Shown here: positions 1 to 9,456 of the stretch, piece by piece | Layout: each line of letters opens with the position of its first letter | How positions within the stretch are numbered: the stretch's first letter is position 1 | Origin: Edaphobacter dinghuensis | GTDB taxonomy: Bacteria > Acidobacteriota > Terriglobia > Terriglobales > Acidobacteriaceae | DNA: 64,000 bases | NCBI RefSeq assembly: GCF_014640335.1 | Contig: NZ_BMGT01000001.1 | Span: 124,001 to 188,000, forward strand | Direction: 5' to 3' | Translations under genes and position numbers: made by a program | Notes under the pieces: model-generated | Told to the model about the DNA's origin: nothing | Database searches by the model: none | What the model saw: the letters and a program-made list of their open reading frames with translations, nothing else

Positions 1-140
1 TTCCAGCTTCCCTCACGAGAGAGCTAACTAATTGAAAACAAACATAGCACCGCAACAGAAAAAGTCGAGAACTTATGTGAATACAGTTCCTTCATCAGCA
101 CTTCTTACCACCTAAGTAATGCCGGCGTGTATCTTAGCAC

Positions 141-2195
141 TCATCTTTCCTGTAGCTGGATCGACGTAACGCTCTCGTGCGGAACAGTGATGCTCAGTGG
201 CTTCTTCGAAGCGGCCTTCAAACTGAAAACCTGCGGAGCCACTCGCTTCGGCTCAACCTCATCATTAATCATGTAACGCGAGACTGCAGAGATCTGCTCT
301 ACCTTGGCTGCACCTCCAGCCGCAAAACCTCCCAAGTTGATCTCGATCGGCACATCGTTCGTCAGCGAACGGTTAACGATGAACAGGGTGATGGTGCGGT
401 TCTTTTCGTTACGCGTAGCGACTGCATCAATATAGGGAACATCCGCTACATCGGCATAGCCCAATGTGCCATTCTTCACGCTGTATGTGCCGGAGTCGGT
501 GGTTACAGGCAGAACAGTGTCGCCTTTCGCCGCAGAATACATCTGAAACACGTAGTAGGACGGCGAAACAAACACTTGCTCTCGGCGCTTCCATATGCCG
601 GCAAACTCCATCAGGCCGGTCATATCGACAAGCTTCACCTGGCTGTTGTGACGAAAATAAGTGTTGAACGTTGAAGCGATCATCACAGCGCCCCCTTCAT
701 TCCGAGAGCTGGGACTCTCGTTGGTGAAGTTGCGCTCGCCCTGTCCTTTGCTATTGAACAGCCATTCCGTTACCGCAAAGTGTGCCTTGCCCTTATATCC
801 CGGAACAGCGTCCATCTGGGCCTGCATTCGGTCCAGTTCTGGGCCAAGCCCATACGGTACCGCATACGCGGCAGCCGCCATAAAGTCGGGCGTGTATGGC
901 TGGAGACGAACATGATTTGTTCCCGTGATGAAGTGCATCGTCAGTAGATCGAAGGTGCCCGGCGGATTGGAGAGCTGTGCAGCATTCCATCTCTCAAAAT
1001 CATTCGGAGTCTCCCCCGTCGCCATAAGCAAAGCGTCTTTGGACATAGGCTTGAGCGCTTGGCTAAACGCGAGCGTGCGTGGCGCTATCTCACGAATAGT
1101 CGGATATCCCACCTGCCATTTGCCATAAAGTTCATTTCCCATCTCCAGAATCATCGGACCCTGATAGCCGTTACGGATATAACGCACCCAGTCAACCGCC
1201 TCCTGAGGAGTGCCACTTCCCATATTCAGGTTGAACTGCGGCTCCGCGTGAACCAGCTTGCAAAAGGAGAGAAATTCATCCGTACCGAAGTTGTTGTACT
1301 CAGGAATCCCCCATGCAATGTTCTCCATCGTTACACGCTTGTCGAGTGGGCCGATACCGTCTCTCCAGTGGTAGTAGCTGCTGAAGTTACCTCCAAGACG
1401 CAACTCCGTCATATGCATCTCGTCGGCCAGGCGAACCACATCCGGATCGAAGGTCCCCACTGCGTCATCAGGCATCAACGAGATCAGATCGACGTCTACT
1501 CGCTCATCCCCTTCAACGGATACGGCAAAATCTACAGGCTCCAGACGGCGCACCTGGTCGCGGTTTAGCTCAAGCTTAGCGGTATATTTCGCCCATTCCC
1601 CTGCGGTTGCTTCAATCGAAGCAGATGCCAACACCTTTTCGGAGTCGCGAGAGCGAAGCGACACCGTTACCTTCGCGGGACCGCTCACATGCTTGGCATA
1701 GAAAGAGACGTTGTAGCCATACGTTCGCGGCACAGGAAGGTAAACCCGTTGCTTGATGCCAGTCAGTTCATCAGGTGTACCCATGATCTCAAGCGACTGC
1801 CAGCTATTAGCTGCATCTCTCACATGAAGCTCATAGCGATTGCCGGCGGCCCTGTTCAGAGGCTGCCAGGGAATAGGAATGCCTGTACTATTCTTGGAAT
1901 CGATCAGCTCCGGCTGATCGCGAAAGAGCTGCTCCAACATCGCGTGGTTCCAAAGGCCGGACTCCAGACTGCCATTCACCAAAATCTCAGCGATCACCCC
2001 ATTGTTGATCGAGTTATCAATCGGCTCAAGAAAGCTGCCGAAGATATGGGGAGAAACCACGCCGAGGTTGCCGGAGGGATTCACCTCCACCTTAACCGTC
2101 TGCGGCATGGGCTTCACCTGCATCACCTGCGCAAGAGCCACCGCAGAAAACTGAACCACCATCAAAGCACGACAGATCGAAGAAAAGGCAGACAT
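141..2195 (-). CDS. GH51 alpha-L-arabinofuranosidase, secreted
   Basis: Likely hydrolyses terminal alpha-L-arabinofuranosyl groups from plant arabinan or arabinoxylan outside the cytoplasm. An N-terminal signal peptide is followed by a carbohydrate-binding-like beta region (about 130-245) and a catalytic barrel. Typical GH51 motifs are visible: LRLGGNFSSYYHWRDGIGP, the acid/base Glu in EMGNELYG (about residue 355) and the nucleophile Glu in AVTEW (about 477). I start at the second ATG (2195), six bases after a GAGGG ribosome site; another ATG lies two codons upstream at 2201 but sits too close to that site. It is divergent from the sulfatase. A palindromic operator (2208-2221) adjoins its ribosome site, so repression by a LacI-type protein is likely. 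Family call is firm; substrate is inferred. Confidence 0.9.
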   Translation of the reverse strand: MSAFSSICRALMVVQFSAVALAQVMQVKPMPQTVKVEVNPSGNLGVVSPHIFGSFLEPIDNSINNGVIAEILVNGSLESGLWNHAMLEQLFRDQPELIDSKNSTGIPIPWQPLNRAAGNRYELHVRDAANSWQSLEIMGTPDELTGIKQRVYLPVPRTYGYNVSFYAKHVSGPAKVTVSLRSRDSEKVLASASIEATAGEWAKYTAKLELNRDQVRRLEPVDFAVSVEGDERVDVDLISLMPDDAVGTFDPDVVRLADEMHMTELRLGGNFSSYYHWRDGIGPLDKRVTMENIAWGIPEYNNFGTDEFLSFCKLVHAEPQFNLNMGSGTPQEAVDWVRYIRNGYQGPMILEMGNELYGKWQVGYPTIREIAPRTLAFSQALKPMSKDALLMATGETPNDFERWNAAQLSNPPGTFDLLTMHFITGTNHVRLQPYTPDFMAAAAYAVPYGLGPELDRMQAQMDAVPGYKGKAHFAVTEWLFNSKGQGERNFTNESPSSRNEGGAVMIASTFNTYFRHNSQVKLVDMTGLMEFAGIWKRREQVFVSPSYYVFQMYSAAKGDTVLPVTTDSGTYSVKNGTLGYADVADVPYIDAVATRNEKNRTITLFIVNRSLTNDVPIEINLGGFAAGGAAKVEQISAVSRYMINDEVEPKRVAPQVFSLKAASKKPLSITVPHESVTSIQLQER

Positions 2196-2207
2196 GAGCA
2201 TCCCTCT

Positions 2208-2221
2208 TGTAATGGATTACA
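2208..2221. promoter_or_regulatory. Operator 1, TGTAATGGATTACA
   Basis: This near-perfect 14-bp palindrome touches the ribosome binding site of the arabinofuranosidase gene on the minus strand, so a bound repressor would block the start of that transcript. Upstream on the minus strand a consensus -35 box TTGACA is seen at 2254-2259, with only a weak -10 around 2233-2238. The same motif recurs at 2311, 4242 and 4326. That LacI-family protein is the binder is inference. Confidence 0.65.
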
Positions 2222-2310
2222 TAAATGCCACGGTATTAAGAAGAATCCGTGATTGTCAAGAACAACCGTCGATATTCCCTCCTCTTCGAATCTGCAAATA
2301 GGCATATTTA

Positions 2311-2346
2311 TGTAATCCTTTACAATTTGTTTTGAAAGTCTATACT
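2311..2346 (+). promoter_or_regulatory. Sulfatase promoter with overlapping operator 2
   Basis: A promoter TTTACA (2319-2324), 16-nt spacer, TATACT (2341-2346) precedes the sulfatase start at 2382. The operator TGTAATCCTTTACA (2311-2324) overlaps the -35 box, so binding would exclude RNA polymerase. It lies 103 bp from operator 1, close to ten helical turns, which would suit a repressor that contacts both sites. Confidence 0.65.
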
Positions 2347-2381
2347 GTGTTCTCGTTACAAACTCCAGAGGTCGGGGACAC

Positions 2382-4088
2382 ATGAACCGCCGAAACTTCT
2401 TCACTCTCACTGCAGGTGCCGTCATCGGAGAGAGCTTGCTGTCCAGCGAACAGTCTCAAGCTCAGCAAAGAGATCGCTCCCTCAAATTTACTCGTGAGCG
2501 CACAGGCGCAGGGCCTTTCTACCGATCCAACGACAATAAGCCGCCGCACATTCTCCTGATCAGCGCAGACATGGTGAGTCCTGACTTCTACCATCCATCT
2601 CGCCCCCTCTCCCAGCACATCCATATCCCCAACATCCGTTCTCTTATGCAGGATGGAACCTTCTTTTCTAACTCCTTCTGCACCGTGCCTCTATGCTCTC
2701 CGTCGCGTGCGTCTTATCTCACAGGCCGTTACAGCTATATCCAAGGAAATAGCGAGCGCTCTCCAGAAGGTCTAGAGACAGAACTACGTCCTGACGATAC
2801 CGTCTTTCCCGAATACCTGAAGGCAGCAGGCTACATTGCCCGGCAGGTTGGAAAGTGCCACGTCGGCACAAAAAAGTTCCTCGATGCCTTTGGGGAGAAC
2901 GATCAGCCCTGGGACCGCTGGTCGCCGCCAGTCTTTGACGACGATGACTTCCTTGCGTATCAACGGGCGTTAGGTGTAAAGCCGCAAAAGTATCTGCGCG
3001 AGATTGTATTTCGCATGCAGGACCGCACAACACCAGGCAACTCGGTCGGAGGGTGGATCGTGCAGGAGGACGGCAAGCCGTTTCCGCTGGAAGCACAATA
3101 CAGCTACTATCTCGGCAAAAAGATGATCGAGACGATCGACAATCTGGTCGACAACAGTTCAGCGGATCGTCACCCCATGTATCTGCAGCTCGATATCTTC
3201 GACCCACATCAGCCCTTTTCCATTCCCGCTGGCTTTGAAGAACGAGAACGCGAACTGCGTGCAGTAATGACCTTGCCCGAAAGTTATAAAGCGGCCCAGG
3301 AACGCGACTTCAAGCGTACTCCTAACGAACCTGAAATTCTCGACCTATACCGCCGCTATTGGGGCATCTACGACGAGAAGCAATTGTTGGACTATCGCAT
3401 AGCCTATGCCCTTCAGATGGAGATCGTGGATCGAACCATCGGCATGGTGCTCAAGCGCCTGAAGGAGCTTGGCCTTTACGATGACATGCTGATCACCTTT
3501 ATCTCGGATCATGGCGAAATGAATGGCCGTCGCGCTATGGTCGATAAAGGAGTCTACCTCTATCCCGATGTGCTACGCGTCCCTCTTGTCATAAAACCCC
3601 CGCACAGTCTGCCTCGAAAACACGCTACCGTCGAATCGCCCGTCTCATTACTCGACGTCTCGCAGACGCTTCTGGATTTTGCAGGCCTTAGGGCAGAGGC
3701 AAAGTTCGACGGCACCTCTCTTGTTCCCTACCTCTATACCGAAAAAGGAAGCGAAGATCGCACTCTTCTCTTTTTTGGAGGATGGCACGTCGGTGTGAAC
3801 TTCGCCTGTGGCCTTCAACATCGAATGGACGATGGCCACCGCTATCTTTACAGCTATAACTGTAGCTCGAGGTTTGACGAACTGTACGATCTCGATAGCG
3901 TCGATGCGACCAATCTCATCGACAGTCCGCCCCATCAGAACATCCGCAAAAACCTGATCCGTCTGCTGGGCGATGCACTCCAGTCAGACCCTCGCTGGAT
4001 CGGCTATTGGGCAGAATTTCGTATCGCACGCTTCAGCGACCTACCCAAATCAAAGGGCGATATGCAGCTTTTCACCACTTCGTCCTGA
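2382..4088 (+). CDS. Formylglycine-dependent sulfatase, Tat-exported
   Basis: A 568-residue sulfatase-family hydrolase that should remove sulfate esters, probably from a sulfated glycan. The maturation motif CSPSR has its Cys at residue 105, to be converted to formylglycine. Other family landmarks are GKCH (157-160), DPHQPF (His276) and ISDHGE (Asp376, His377) followed by DKG. The N-terminus MNRRNFFTLT is a twin-arginine signal. The usual paired Asp near the N-terminus is a single Asp (ISAD, residue 63). No formylglycine-generating enzyme is in the window. It is divergent from the arabinofuranosidase and shares its operator type. The exact substrate cannot be told from sequence. Confidence 0.9.
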   Translation: MNRRNFFTLTAGAVIGESLLSSEQSQAQQRDRSLKFTRERTGAGPFYRSNDNKPPHILLISADMVSPDFYHPSRPLSQHIHIPNIRSLMQDGTFFSNSFCTVPLCSPSRASYLTGRYSYIQGNSERSPEGLETELRPDDTVFPEYLKAAGYIARQVGKCHVGTKKFLDAFGENDQPWDRWSPPVFDDDDFLAYQRALGVKPQKYLREIVFRMQDRTTPGNSVGGWIVQEDGKPFPLEAQYSYYLGKKMIETIDNLVDNSSADRHPMYLQLDIFDPHQPFSIPAGFEERERELRAVMTLPESYKAAQERDFKRTPNEPEILDLYRRYWGIYDEKQLLDYRIAYALQMEIVDRTIGMVLKRLKELGLYDDMLITFISDHGEMNGRRAMVDKGVYLYPDVLRVPLVIKPPHSLPRKHATVESPVSLLDVSQTLLDFAGLRAEAKFDGTSLVPYLYTEKGSEDRTLLFFGGWHVGVNFACGLQHRMDDGHRYLYSYNCSSRFDELYDLDSVDATNLIDSPPHQNIRKNLIRLLGDALQSDPRWIGYWAEFRIARFSDLPKSKGDMQLFTTSS

Positions 4089-4194
4089 TCTTTCCTTGCA
4101 CTAATCAGCACAAGAAAAGATGATTAGCGAGATTGTTGCCACCAGTTCGCTCGACTATGCAATCCGTGCCGATAAGAGCCCAAAATATTTTGAC

Positions 4195-4225
4195 TTGACA
4201 AGTGTTGCTTGAAAGGCGGTAGATA
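4195..4225 (+). promoter_or_regulatory. Promoter of TonB receptor 1
   Basis: A perfect -35 TTGACA (4195-4200) stands upstream of a poor -10 (TAGATA, 4220-4225, spacer 19). Transcription would start just ahead of the operator at 4241-4256. The spacing is long, so the -10 choice is uncertain. Confidence 0.4.
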
Positions 4226-4240
4226 GTTTCGACTTATTTT

Positions 4241-4256
4241 ATGTAATGCATTACAT
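4241..4256. promoter_or_regulatory. Operator 3, perfect 16-bp palindrome
   Basis: ATGTAATGCATTACAT is a perfect palindrome just downstream of the predicted start of the receptor 1 transcript, where a repressor would act as a roadblock. It is the best copy of the four related sites. Confidence 0.7.
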
Positions 4257-4325
4257 CTGCTTGTACCTTCATGACTCAATGAAGACACTTTGAGCAGACC
4301 TTCTTGAAACTGCCTGAAGATTTAA

Positions 4326-4339
4326 TGTAATCCATTACA
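4326..4339. promoter_or_regulatory. Operator 4, TGTAATCCATTACA
   Basis: The fourth copy of the palindrome lies in the 5' untranslated region of TonB receptor 1. It is exactly 84 bp from operator 3, eight helical turns at 10.5 bp, so both sites face the same side of the helix, as expected for DNA looping by a tetrameric LacI-type repressor (inference). Nothing else was recognised in the gene-free stretch 4089-4411. Confidence 0.65.
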
Positions 4340-4411
4340 AAGTGTGATGAATAAAACGAGCACTGCATCTACCACTCGCTACGAGAATGATCATTTGATT
4401 TGGAGGACTGT

Positions 4412-7400
4412 ATGAATCTTAGGAAGCAAATAGCAAGATTACTTTTCGTCATACCTCTCTTGATTTTCCCTGCAGGCATAAGAGCCCAGAGCGGAAACGC
4501 TTCTGTTCAGGGAACCGTTACCGATGCCTCGGGAGCTGTCATTCAGGGTGCCAGCGTAATTTTGACCAACACCTCCACCGGCGTTGCGCTCAATGCCGTC
4601 TCGGATACATCGGGAAGCTACTCTTTTCCAACCGTGCAGCCAGGCGTCTATTCGGTTGACGTGTCCAAAGAGAACTTCGCTTCATACAAGATTACGCAGT
4701 TCAAGGTGATCGTAGGCCAGCATGCTACCGAGAATGCAACATTGAACGTGGCCGCGTCCTCCTCTACCGTTGTTGTCGAAGCAAACGGGCTATCGAACCT
4801 GCTCGACACTGAATCGAACGACCTCGGCACTGTAATCGGTCCACAGAGCGTGCAACAGCTTCCACTCAACGGCAGAAACTTCCTCCAGCTAGGCCTGCTG
4901 TCAGGAGCCACCCAGCCCACTTCAGGCGCCGCCAACAGCTCGGTCTCACAGACCGGCCATCCAGGCATGTCGATTAACATTGCCGGCAACCAGCCTGACT
5001 TTACCATGTATGTCGTCAACGGACTTCAGACATTAGGCAGCCGCGCAGGTAATACCTCACTCAATCTTTCCGTCGGTGCAATCGACCAGTTTGAAGTTCA
5101 TTACGGCTTCTTCATGCCCGACATGGGACCGAATCCTGGCATCGTCGACGTTGTAACCAAAAGCGGCACCAATCATATACATGGCGAGCTATATGAGTTT
5201 GTTCGCACCAATCAGATGGAATCGCGCAACTACTTCAGCATCGACTCCAAGACCGGCCTGCCGATCGATCCAGGACCATACCATCAGAATCAGTTCGGCT
5301 TCGATGTAGGTGGCCCCATTTTTAAGAACAAGCTATTCTACTTCGCCAACTATGAAGGCTACCGACAGAACCAATCTGCAATTGTAAATGCATATACACC
5401 TACATCTGCGATGTTCGGTGGCGACTTCTCGCAAGCAGGCGTAAACATCTACGATCCCGCAACCTTCAATCCCGCAACCGGTACGCGCAGCCAGTTCCCA
5501 GGAAATAAGATTCCCGACAACCGTATTACGCCGGCAGCCAAAACTCTGCTTGCCTATTACCTGCCGGGTTCAAGCCTTGCGAGCAAGCCAAACAACGTGA
5601 GCGGCACTCCAAAAACCACGCTCAACTCCGACCAGTTCATGGGCCGACTCGATTACAGCCTGGATGCTCGCAATCAGATCTTCGCCCAGGGTAATTGGTT
5701 GAACTCTCCTGCAAATAATCCCGGGCTCTTTCCAGGTCAGGGCACAGCTTTTCCGCTCGATACCGAGCTGGTCAATCTAGGATGGAACTGGAGCCTGAGC
5801 TCAAACAAGGTGAACGAGCTGCGCCTGGGCGTAATCCGCGACTCTGTCTATGACGAAGGTCTGCAGACAAATGGATTGCAGCAAAAATTAAACATCACGG
5901 GGACAGCTGATCCAAACGGCGTTCCTGGAATCAACATAACCGGCTTCTCCGGTTTCGGCACCACGATAGGGCTTATCGGTAATCTCGACAATGTTTACCA
6001 AATCGACGATGGTTTCAACTGGCTGCATGGAAATCATCAAATCAAGTTCGGAGCCGAACTTGCTTATCTGCGTACCATCCAATCCAGCGCCAACGCCAAC
6101 GCTCGCGGTGTCTTCAACTTCAACGACACCTATACCGCGCAACTCGCCGCCAATGGAAGCGGCGGCTACTCCACGGTAGCCAATACCGGCAGCGCCTTTG
6201 CAGACTTTCTGCTCGGCGACCTAACCAACGCACAATCCATCGGTATGCCCCGCACGCACCTGCGATGGACCACCGCCCAGCCTTACATTCAGGACACCTG
6301 GAAGATCAGGCCCAACCTTACCGCCAACATTGCGCTCTCTTGGTACGGAGCGACTTCGCCAAATCCGAGCGGTCCCGATAAGAATCTGATTCACGGCTTC
6401 GACTTCGTCGCAGGCAAACCCACGTTCGCTGCTCTCGGGCAGATGAGTCCTTCGGTCTATCCCATGACCATGACTAATTGGGCACCTCGCATCGGCTTCA
6501 GCTACCAGCCCAGCGCCTTAAAGAACACAGTGATTCGTGCAGGCTGGGGGCTTTATTACACGACACAAGAAGCAGTTAACTTCCAATATGCGGTCGTATC
6601 CCAGGTCATCTCGATCAACAACGCCGTTGCCAACTCGCAACCCCAACCGACCTACGTGCTTGGCACAAACGCCATGCCATCTTTTACCGTCGGCCAGATT
6701 ACGCAAGCCCAAGCCGACGCAATCACCGGACCGATTCAATACCTGAGCCAGAAATACCGCTCGCCTTATGTAGCACAATGGAACCTCGATATCCAGCACA
6801 CCTTCGCATCGAAGTATCTACTGGACGTCGCCTACATCGGCAACGAGTCTCATCATCTGGCACTGAACTGGAACCCCTTCGACTGCTCAGAGACACAATC
6901 GCTCGCCTGCAGAGACTCCAACAATCCTTACAACGGAAAATATACTTACATGCAAGAGGTCGATAGCATCGGCTATGGAAACTACAACGCTCTGCTGGTT
7001 AAGTTCCAGCGCCAATTTTCCAACGGCTTAAGCATCCTGGCCAACTACACCTGGTCGAAGGCTCTTGCCGCTTCTCAAGAAGGCAGCAATGGCACTCTCA
7101 ACCAGCGTCGTAGCTGTCTTATCGCTTGTGACTACGGCATGACAACCTCCAACATTCCGCAGTCGCTCGTACTTAGCGCAGTATGGGAGCTACCGGTGGG
7201 CCGCGGCAGGCACTTCGGAAATCAGGTCAATCCTGTGCTCAACGCCGTAATCGGTGGGTGGGATGTCGACGCCATCGCTACCATGCAAAAAGGCAATCCC
7301 TTTACGATTACCGCACCAAACAATACGGTCTGGTCGCCAGGTCAGATCCGCGCCAATATGTACTGCGATGGCAGGGCCGCTCTTGCAAACAAGAACATAC

Positions 7401-7786
7401 GCTCCAATGGACACTACTGGCTCAAAGCCCAGACCGTTGGCCAAACCGAATCGCAGGGTGCCTGCTTTGTCGATCCAAATATCGATCCCGTCAATCGCAC
7501 CGGCCCCGGCGGCACATTTCCCGCAGGCGTTAGAACATACTTCGGCGACTCCGGCTTCGATACGTATACCGGCCCCGGCATCAACAACTGGGACATCGGC
7601 ACGCACAAGAGCTTTTCTCTCTACCGGGAGACAAAATTCACGCTTCGTGGCGAGTTCTTTAATGCGTGGAACCATACCCAGTTCGCAAATCCCAGCTCAG
7701 GGGTAGCTTCTTCGAACTTCGGCCAGATCGGTAGCACGCAACATGCCGCCCGACAGATACAGATTGGAGGAACAATCCAGTTCTAA
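4412..7786 (+). CDS. Oar-like TonB-dependent receptor 1
   Basis: Outer-membrane receptor of 1124 residues. A signal peptide (MNLRKQIARLLF..., cleavage near GIRAQ) is followed by a carboxypeptidase-regulatory-like beta-sandwich (about 30-115), a plug (about 135-235, with QLPLNGRNF) and a large barrel ending in the terminal Phe typical of outer-membrane barrels. The start is the ATG at 4412, five bases after GGAGG; an in-frame TTG twelve bases upstream would lie on the ribosome site itself. No SusD-like partner is nearby, as usual in acidobacteria. Two operators upstream tie it to the arabinofuranosidase/sulfatase pair, so it may import the released oligosaccharide. Ligand unknown. Confidence 0.88.
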   Translation: MNLRKQIARLLFVIPLLIFPAGIRAQSGNASVQGTVTDASGAVIQGASVILTNTSTGVALNAVSDTSGSYSFPTVQPGVYSVDVSKENFASYKITQFKVIVGQHATENATLNVAASSSTVVVEANGLSNLLDTESNDLGTVIGPQSVQQLPLNGRNFLQLGLLSGATQPTSGAANSSVSQTGHPGMSINIAGNQPDFTMYVVNGLQTLGSRAGNTSLNLSVGAIDQFEVHYGFFMPDMGPNPGIVDVVTKSGTNHIHGELYEFVRTNQMESRNYFSIDSKTGLPIDPGPYHQNQFGFDVGGPIFKNKLFYFANYEGYRQNQSAIVNAYTPTSAMFGGDFSQAGVNIYDPATFNPATGTRSQFPGNKIPDNRITPAAKTLLAYYLPGSSLASKPNNVSGTPKTTLNSDQFMGRLDYSLDARNQIFAQGNWLNSPANNPGLFPGQGTAFPLDTELVNLGWNWSLSSNKVNELRLGVIRDSVYDEGLQTNGLQQKLNITGTADPNGVPGINITGFSGFGTTIGLIGNLDNVYQIDDGFNWLHGNHQIKFGAELAYLRTIQSSANANARGVFNFNDTYTAQLAANGSGGYSTVANTGSAFADFLLGDLTNAQSIGMPRTHLRWTTAQPYIQDTWKIRPNLTANIALSWYGATSPNPSGPDKNLIHGFDFVAGKPTFAALGQMSPSVYPMTMTNWAPRIGFSYQPSALKNTVIRAGWGLYYTTQEAVNFQYAVVSQVISINNAVANSQPQPTYVLGTNAMPSFTVGQITQAQADAITGPIQYLSQKYRSPYVAQWNLDIQHTFASKYLLDVAYIGNESHHLALNWNPFDCSETQSLACRDSNNPYNGKYTYMQEVDSIGYGNYNALLVKFQRQFSNGLSILANYTWSKALAASQEGSNGTLNQRRSCLIACDYGMTTSNIPQSLVLSAVWELPVGRGRHFGNQVNPVLNAVIGGWDVDAIATMQKGNPFTITAPNNTVWSPGQIRANMYCDGRAALANKNIRSNGHYWLKAQTVGQTESQGACFVDPNIDPVNRTGPGGTFPAGVRTYFGDSGFDTYTGPGINNWDIGTHKSFSLYRETKFTLRGEFFNAWNHTQFANPSSGVASSNFGQIGSTQHAARQIQIGGTIQF

Positions 7787-7810
7787 ATCTCGAAGTGCTG
7801 ATACCCAAAT

Positions 7811-7843
7811 AAGAAGGGGCAAGCTGATAGCTTGCCCCTTCTT
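7811..7843. terminator. Bidirectional terminator between receptor 1 and LacI 1
   Basis: A perfect 15-bp inverted repeat (7811-7825 with 7829-7843, loop GAT) separates two convergent genes. The arms start and end in AAGAAGGGG and CCCCTTCTT, giving a GC-rich stem with a short U-rich flank on both strands. Confidence 0.85.
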
Positions 7844-7856
7844 ATTTGCACCTTGA

Positions 7857-8855
7857 TCAGGAACACCGTACCAGCCCCGTCGATCCCCGCACGACTAATT
7901 TGGTACGCACAATGTCGCATTCAGTTACGATGCCGCCGCGTGTCGCTTCCACCAGACTTGAAAACGCGCGAGCAGCAATCTCACGCCGCGGCAGCTCAAT
8001 TGTTGTAAGTTGTGGCACAACCATACTTGCAATCGGCAGATCATCGAAACCAATAATCGAAATATCCTGAGGAACGCGAAGTCCTGCGTGCGAGACCGCC
8101 TGCAGTGCCCCCAAAGCCATCAGGTCGTTCGTTGACAGCACCGCTGTCGGGCAAGTCTCCCGCGACATAAGCTCCCGCATGGCGTATTCCCCGCCATCCA
8201 CTCGCATATTGCCGGTAACCACCCAATCCTTACGCACCGAAAGCTTCAAACGTCTCATCGCCGTAGCCCAGTCCTGATAACGGCGTTTTGCGGAGCTAAA
8301 ATCCGACGGACCTGAGATAAAACCGATATTGGTGTGCCCCAACAAGCGCAAGTGTTCAAGAGCTTCTCTAAACCCAGTGGAGTACTCAACCGGCACGTTT
8401 CTGTGCTCACCGGCAAAGGCTGGTTGATTCATCAAAACCAGAGGCACACGCTCGTGAGCTATTTGAAGCGCCGCCTGCTCCACCTCCGATGTCATCACGG
8501 CAATGCCATCGACACTGCGCTCCACCATACGGCGCATGCAACTCTCCAGCCGTTTCGGATCGTAGTTAGTGTGCATGAAGATGACATCGATTCCCTGCTC
8601 GGCAGCCGACGTCTGAAATGCGTCGATCAACTCCGGAAAGAACGGATTATTAATATCGGAGACAATCAGGCCGAACATGCGAGCTCGCCCAACTCGCAGG
8701 CTGCGGGCATGGGTATTCGGTACATAATTCAGCTTGGCAATGACGTTCCGAACTCTGGCCGAGGTCTTTTCCCGCACATTGGGAGAGCCGTTCAGCACGC
8801 GCGAGACGGTCGCGGTAGAAACCTTGGCACGCTTGGCAACTTCTTGAATATCCAT
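7857..8855 (-). CDS. LacI-family transcriptional regulator 1
   Basis: A 332-residue repressor with an N-terminal helix-turn-helix (residues 2-22, VAKRAKVSTATVSRVLNG), hinge helix (about 45-58) and a periplasmic-binding-protein-like sugar sensor domain. The cofactor is probably a sugar or sugar derivative. A -10 box TATACT is seen on the minus strand at 8878-8883, which gives a 5' leader of roughly 16 bases. Convergent with TonB receptor 1 and within 6 kb of all four TGTAAT-type operators, it is the best candidate for their repressor, though LacI 2 at 24631 cannot be excluded. No clear operator of this type is seen before its own gene. Confidence 0.9.
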   Translation of the reverse strand: MDIQEVAKRAKVSTATVSRVLNGSPNVREKTSARVRNVIAKLNYVPNTHARSLRVGRARMFGLIVSDINNPFFPELIDAFQTSAAEQGIDVIFMHTNYDPKRLESCMRRMVERSVDGIAVMTSEVEQAALQIAHERVPLVLMNQPAFAGEHRNVPVEYSTGFREALEHLRLLGHTNIGFISGPSDFSSAKRRYQDWATAMRRLKLSVRKDWVVTGNMRVDGGEYAMRELMSRETCPTAVLSTNDLMALGALQAVSHAGLRVPQDISIIGFDDLPIASMVVPQLTTIELPRREIAARAFSSLVEATRGGIVTECDIVRTKLVVRGSTGLVRCS

Positions 8856-9098
8856 GTTCTTTGAGTGAGCCGTGCTTAGTATAGGCCAAGCGTCGCTATA
8901 GTTTGTACAGATGCCAAATCATCCCTAGTACTAAATTTTTACGGGCTAAATCGGGCTGGAGCATCCACACTGGGTCTCCCCACCCCTCATCCTCATTCGC
9001 TTGTTTCGCATAGCTTGGTCATAGTTAACCTCGAAACGGCGACGAACCACTCCAGATAAAGAAGGACGGTCGGCAGTTCTCAAAAGAGAAATTCTAAG

Positions 9099-9127
9099 TT
9101 GACCTCTCGCTTCTATCTTGTTATTGT
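9099..9127 (+). promoter_or_regulatory. Promoter of the cysteine-rich leader
   Basis: TTGACC (9099-9104, 5/6 to consensus), an exact 17-nt spacer and TATTGT (9122-9127, 4/6) put the transcript start at about 9133-9137, at or within a few bases of the ATG at 9137. No Shine-Dalgarno sequence is present, consistent with a leaderless mRNA. The stretch 8856-9098 upstream shows nothing else recognisable apart from the LacI 1 promoter. Confidence 0.6.
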
Positions 9128-9136
9128 TCAAAGCTA

Positions 9137-9205
9137 ATGACGATGGATACTATGCCGCTGATTTGTTGTTGCTCCTGTTGTGAGCAGGCGCAGCTGCGTG
9201 GATAA
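9137..9205 (+). CDS. Polycysteine leader peptide (22 aa)
   Basis: A 22-codon frame whose residues 9-16 read ICCCSCCE, five cysteines in six positions, ending ...QAQLRG before TAA. It begins immediately after the predicted transcript start. Its last codons (9192-9201) are complementary to the 5' arm of the terminator that follows. Polycysteine short ORFs are known cysteine-responsive attenuators in mycobacteria; the same role is inferred here. Stalling on Cys codons when charged tRNA-Cys is scarce would leave the pairing arm free. Other in-frame ATGs at codons 3 and 6 are possible starts. Confidence 0.55.
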   Translation: MTMDTMPLICCCSCCEQAQLRG

Positions 9206-9290
9206 TTTCGGGTCATAACGAAGAGATTTCAAAGCATCTTTTTCGGTTCCCACGCAAGCTATCCGGCACATGCGTGGGTTTTTCTTTTTT
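9192..9290 (+). promoter_or_regulatory. Transcription attenuator (antiterminator/terminator)
   Basis: The terminator stem is CCCACGCA (9249-9256) with TGCGTGGG (9271-9278), a 14-nt loop, followed by a T-rich run (9279-9290). The leader ORF carries a competing copy, AGCTGCGTGG (9192-9201), that can pair with 9250-9260 through seven plus three base pairs with one bulged A. A ribosome at the leader stop codon would cover that copy and allow termination; a ribosome stalled at the Cys codons (9164-9181) would let the antiterminator form. Read-through leads to TonB receptor 2, whose ATG is about 167 bases further on. Confidence 0.6.
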
Positions 9291-9456
9291 TCTCCTCCCA
9301 CATTTGTTTCTTGCTCTAAGCTAGTACGCCATCAGCATTCCAGATGATGTATTTCGCCGCGAAAGCTTCTATCAGAGTTTTTGTGATTAGGCCGAGGACC
9401 TATCCCTCCGCAATACATACCTCTTAAGTCCCTCTCGGGGTTTCTGAAAGGAATAC

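Noticed and set aside
8946..9131. Small minus-strand frame before the leader promoter
   Set aside because: No ribosome site, no similarity, and it overlaps the promoter of the polycysteine leader.
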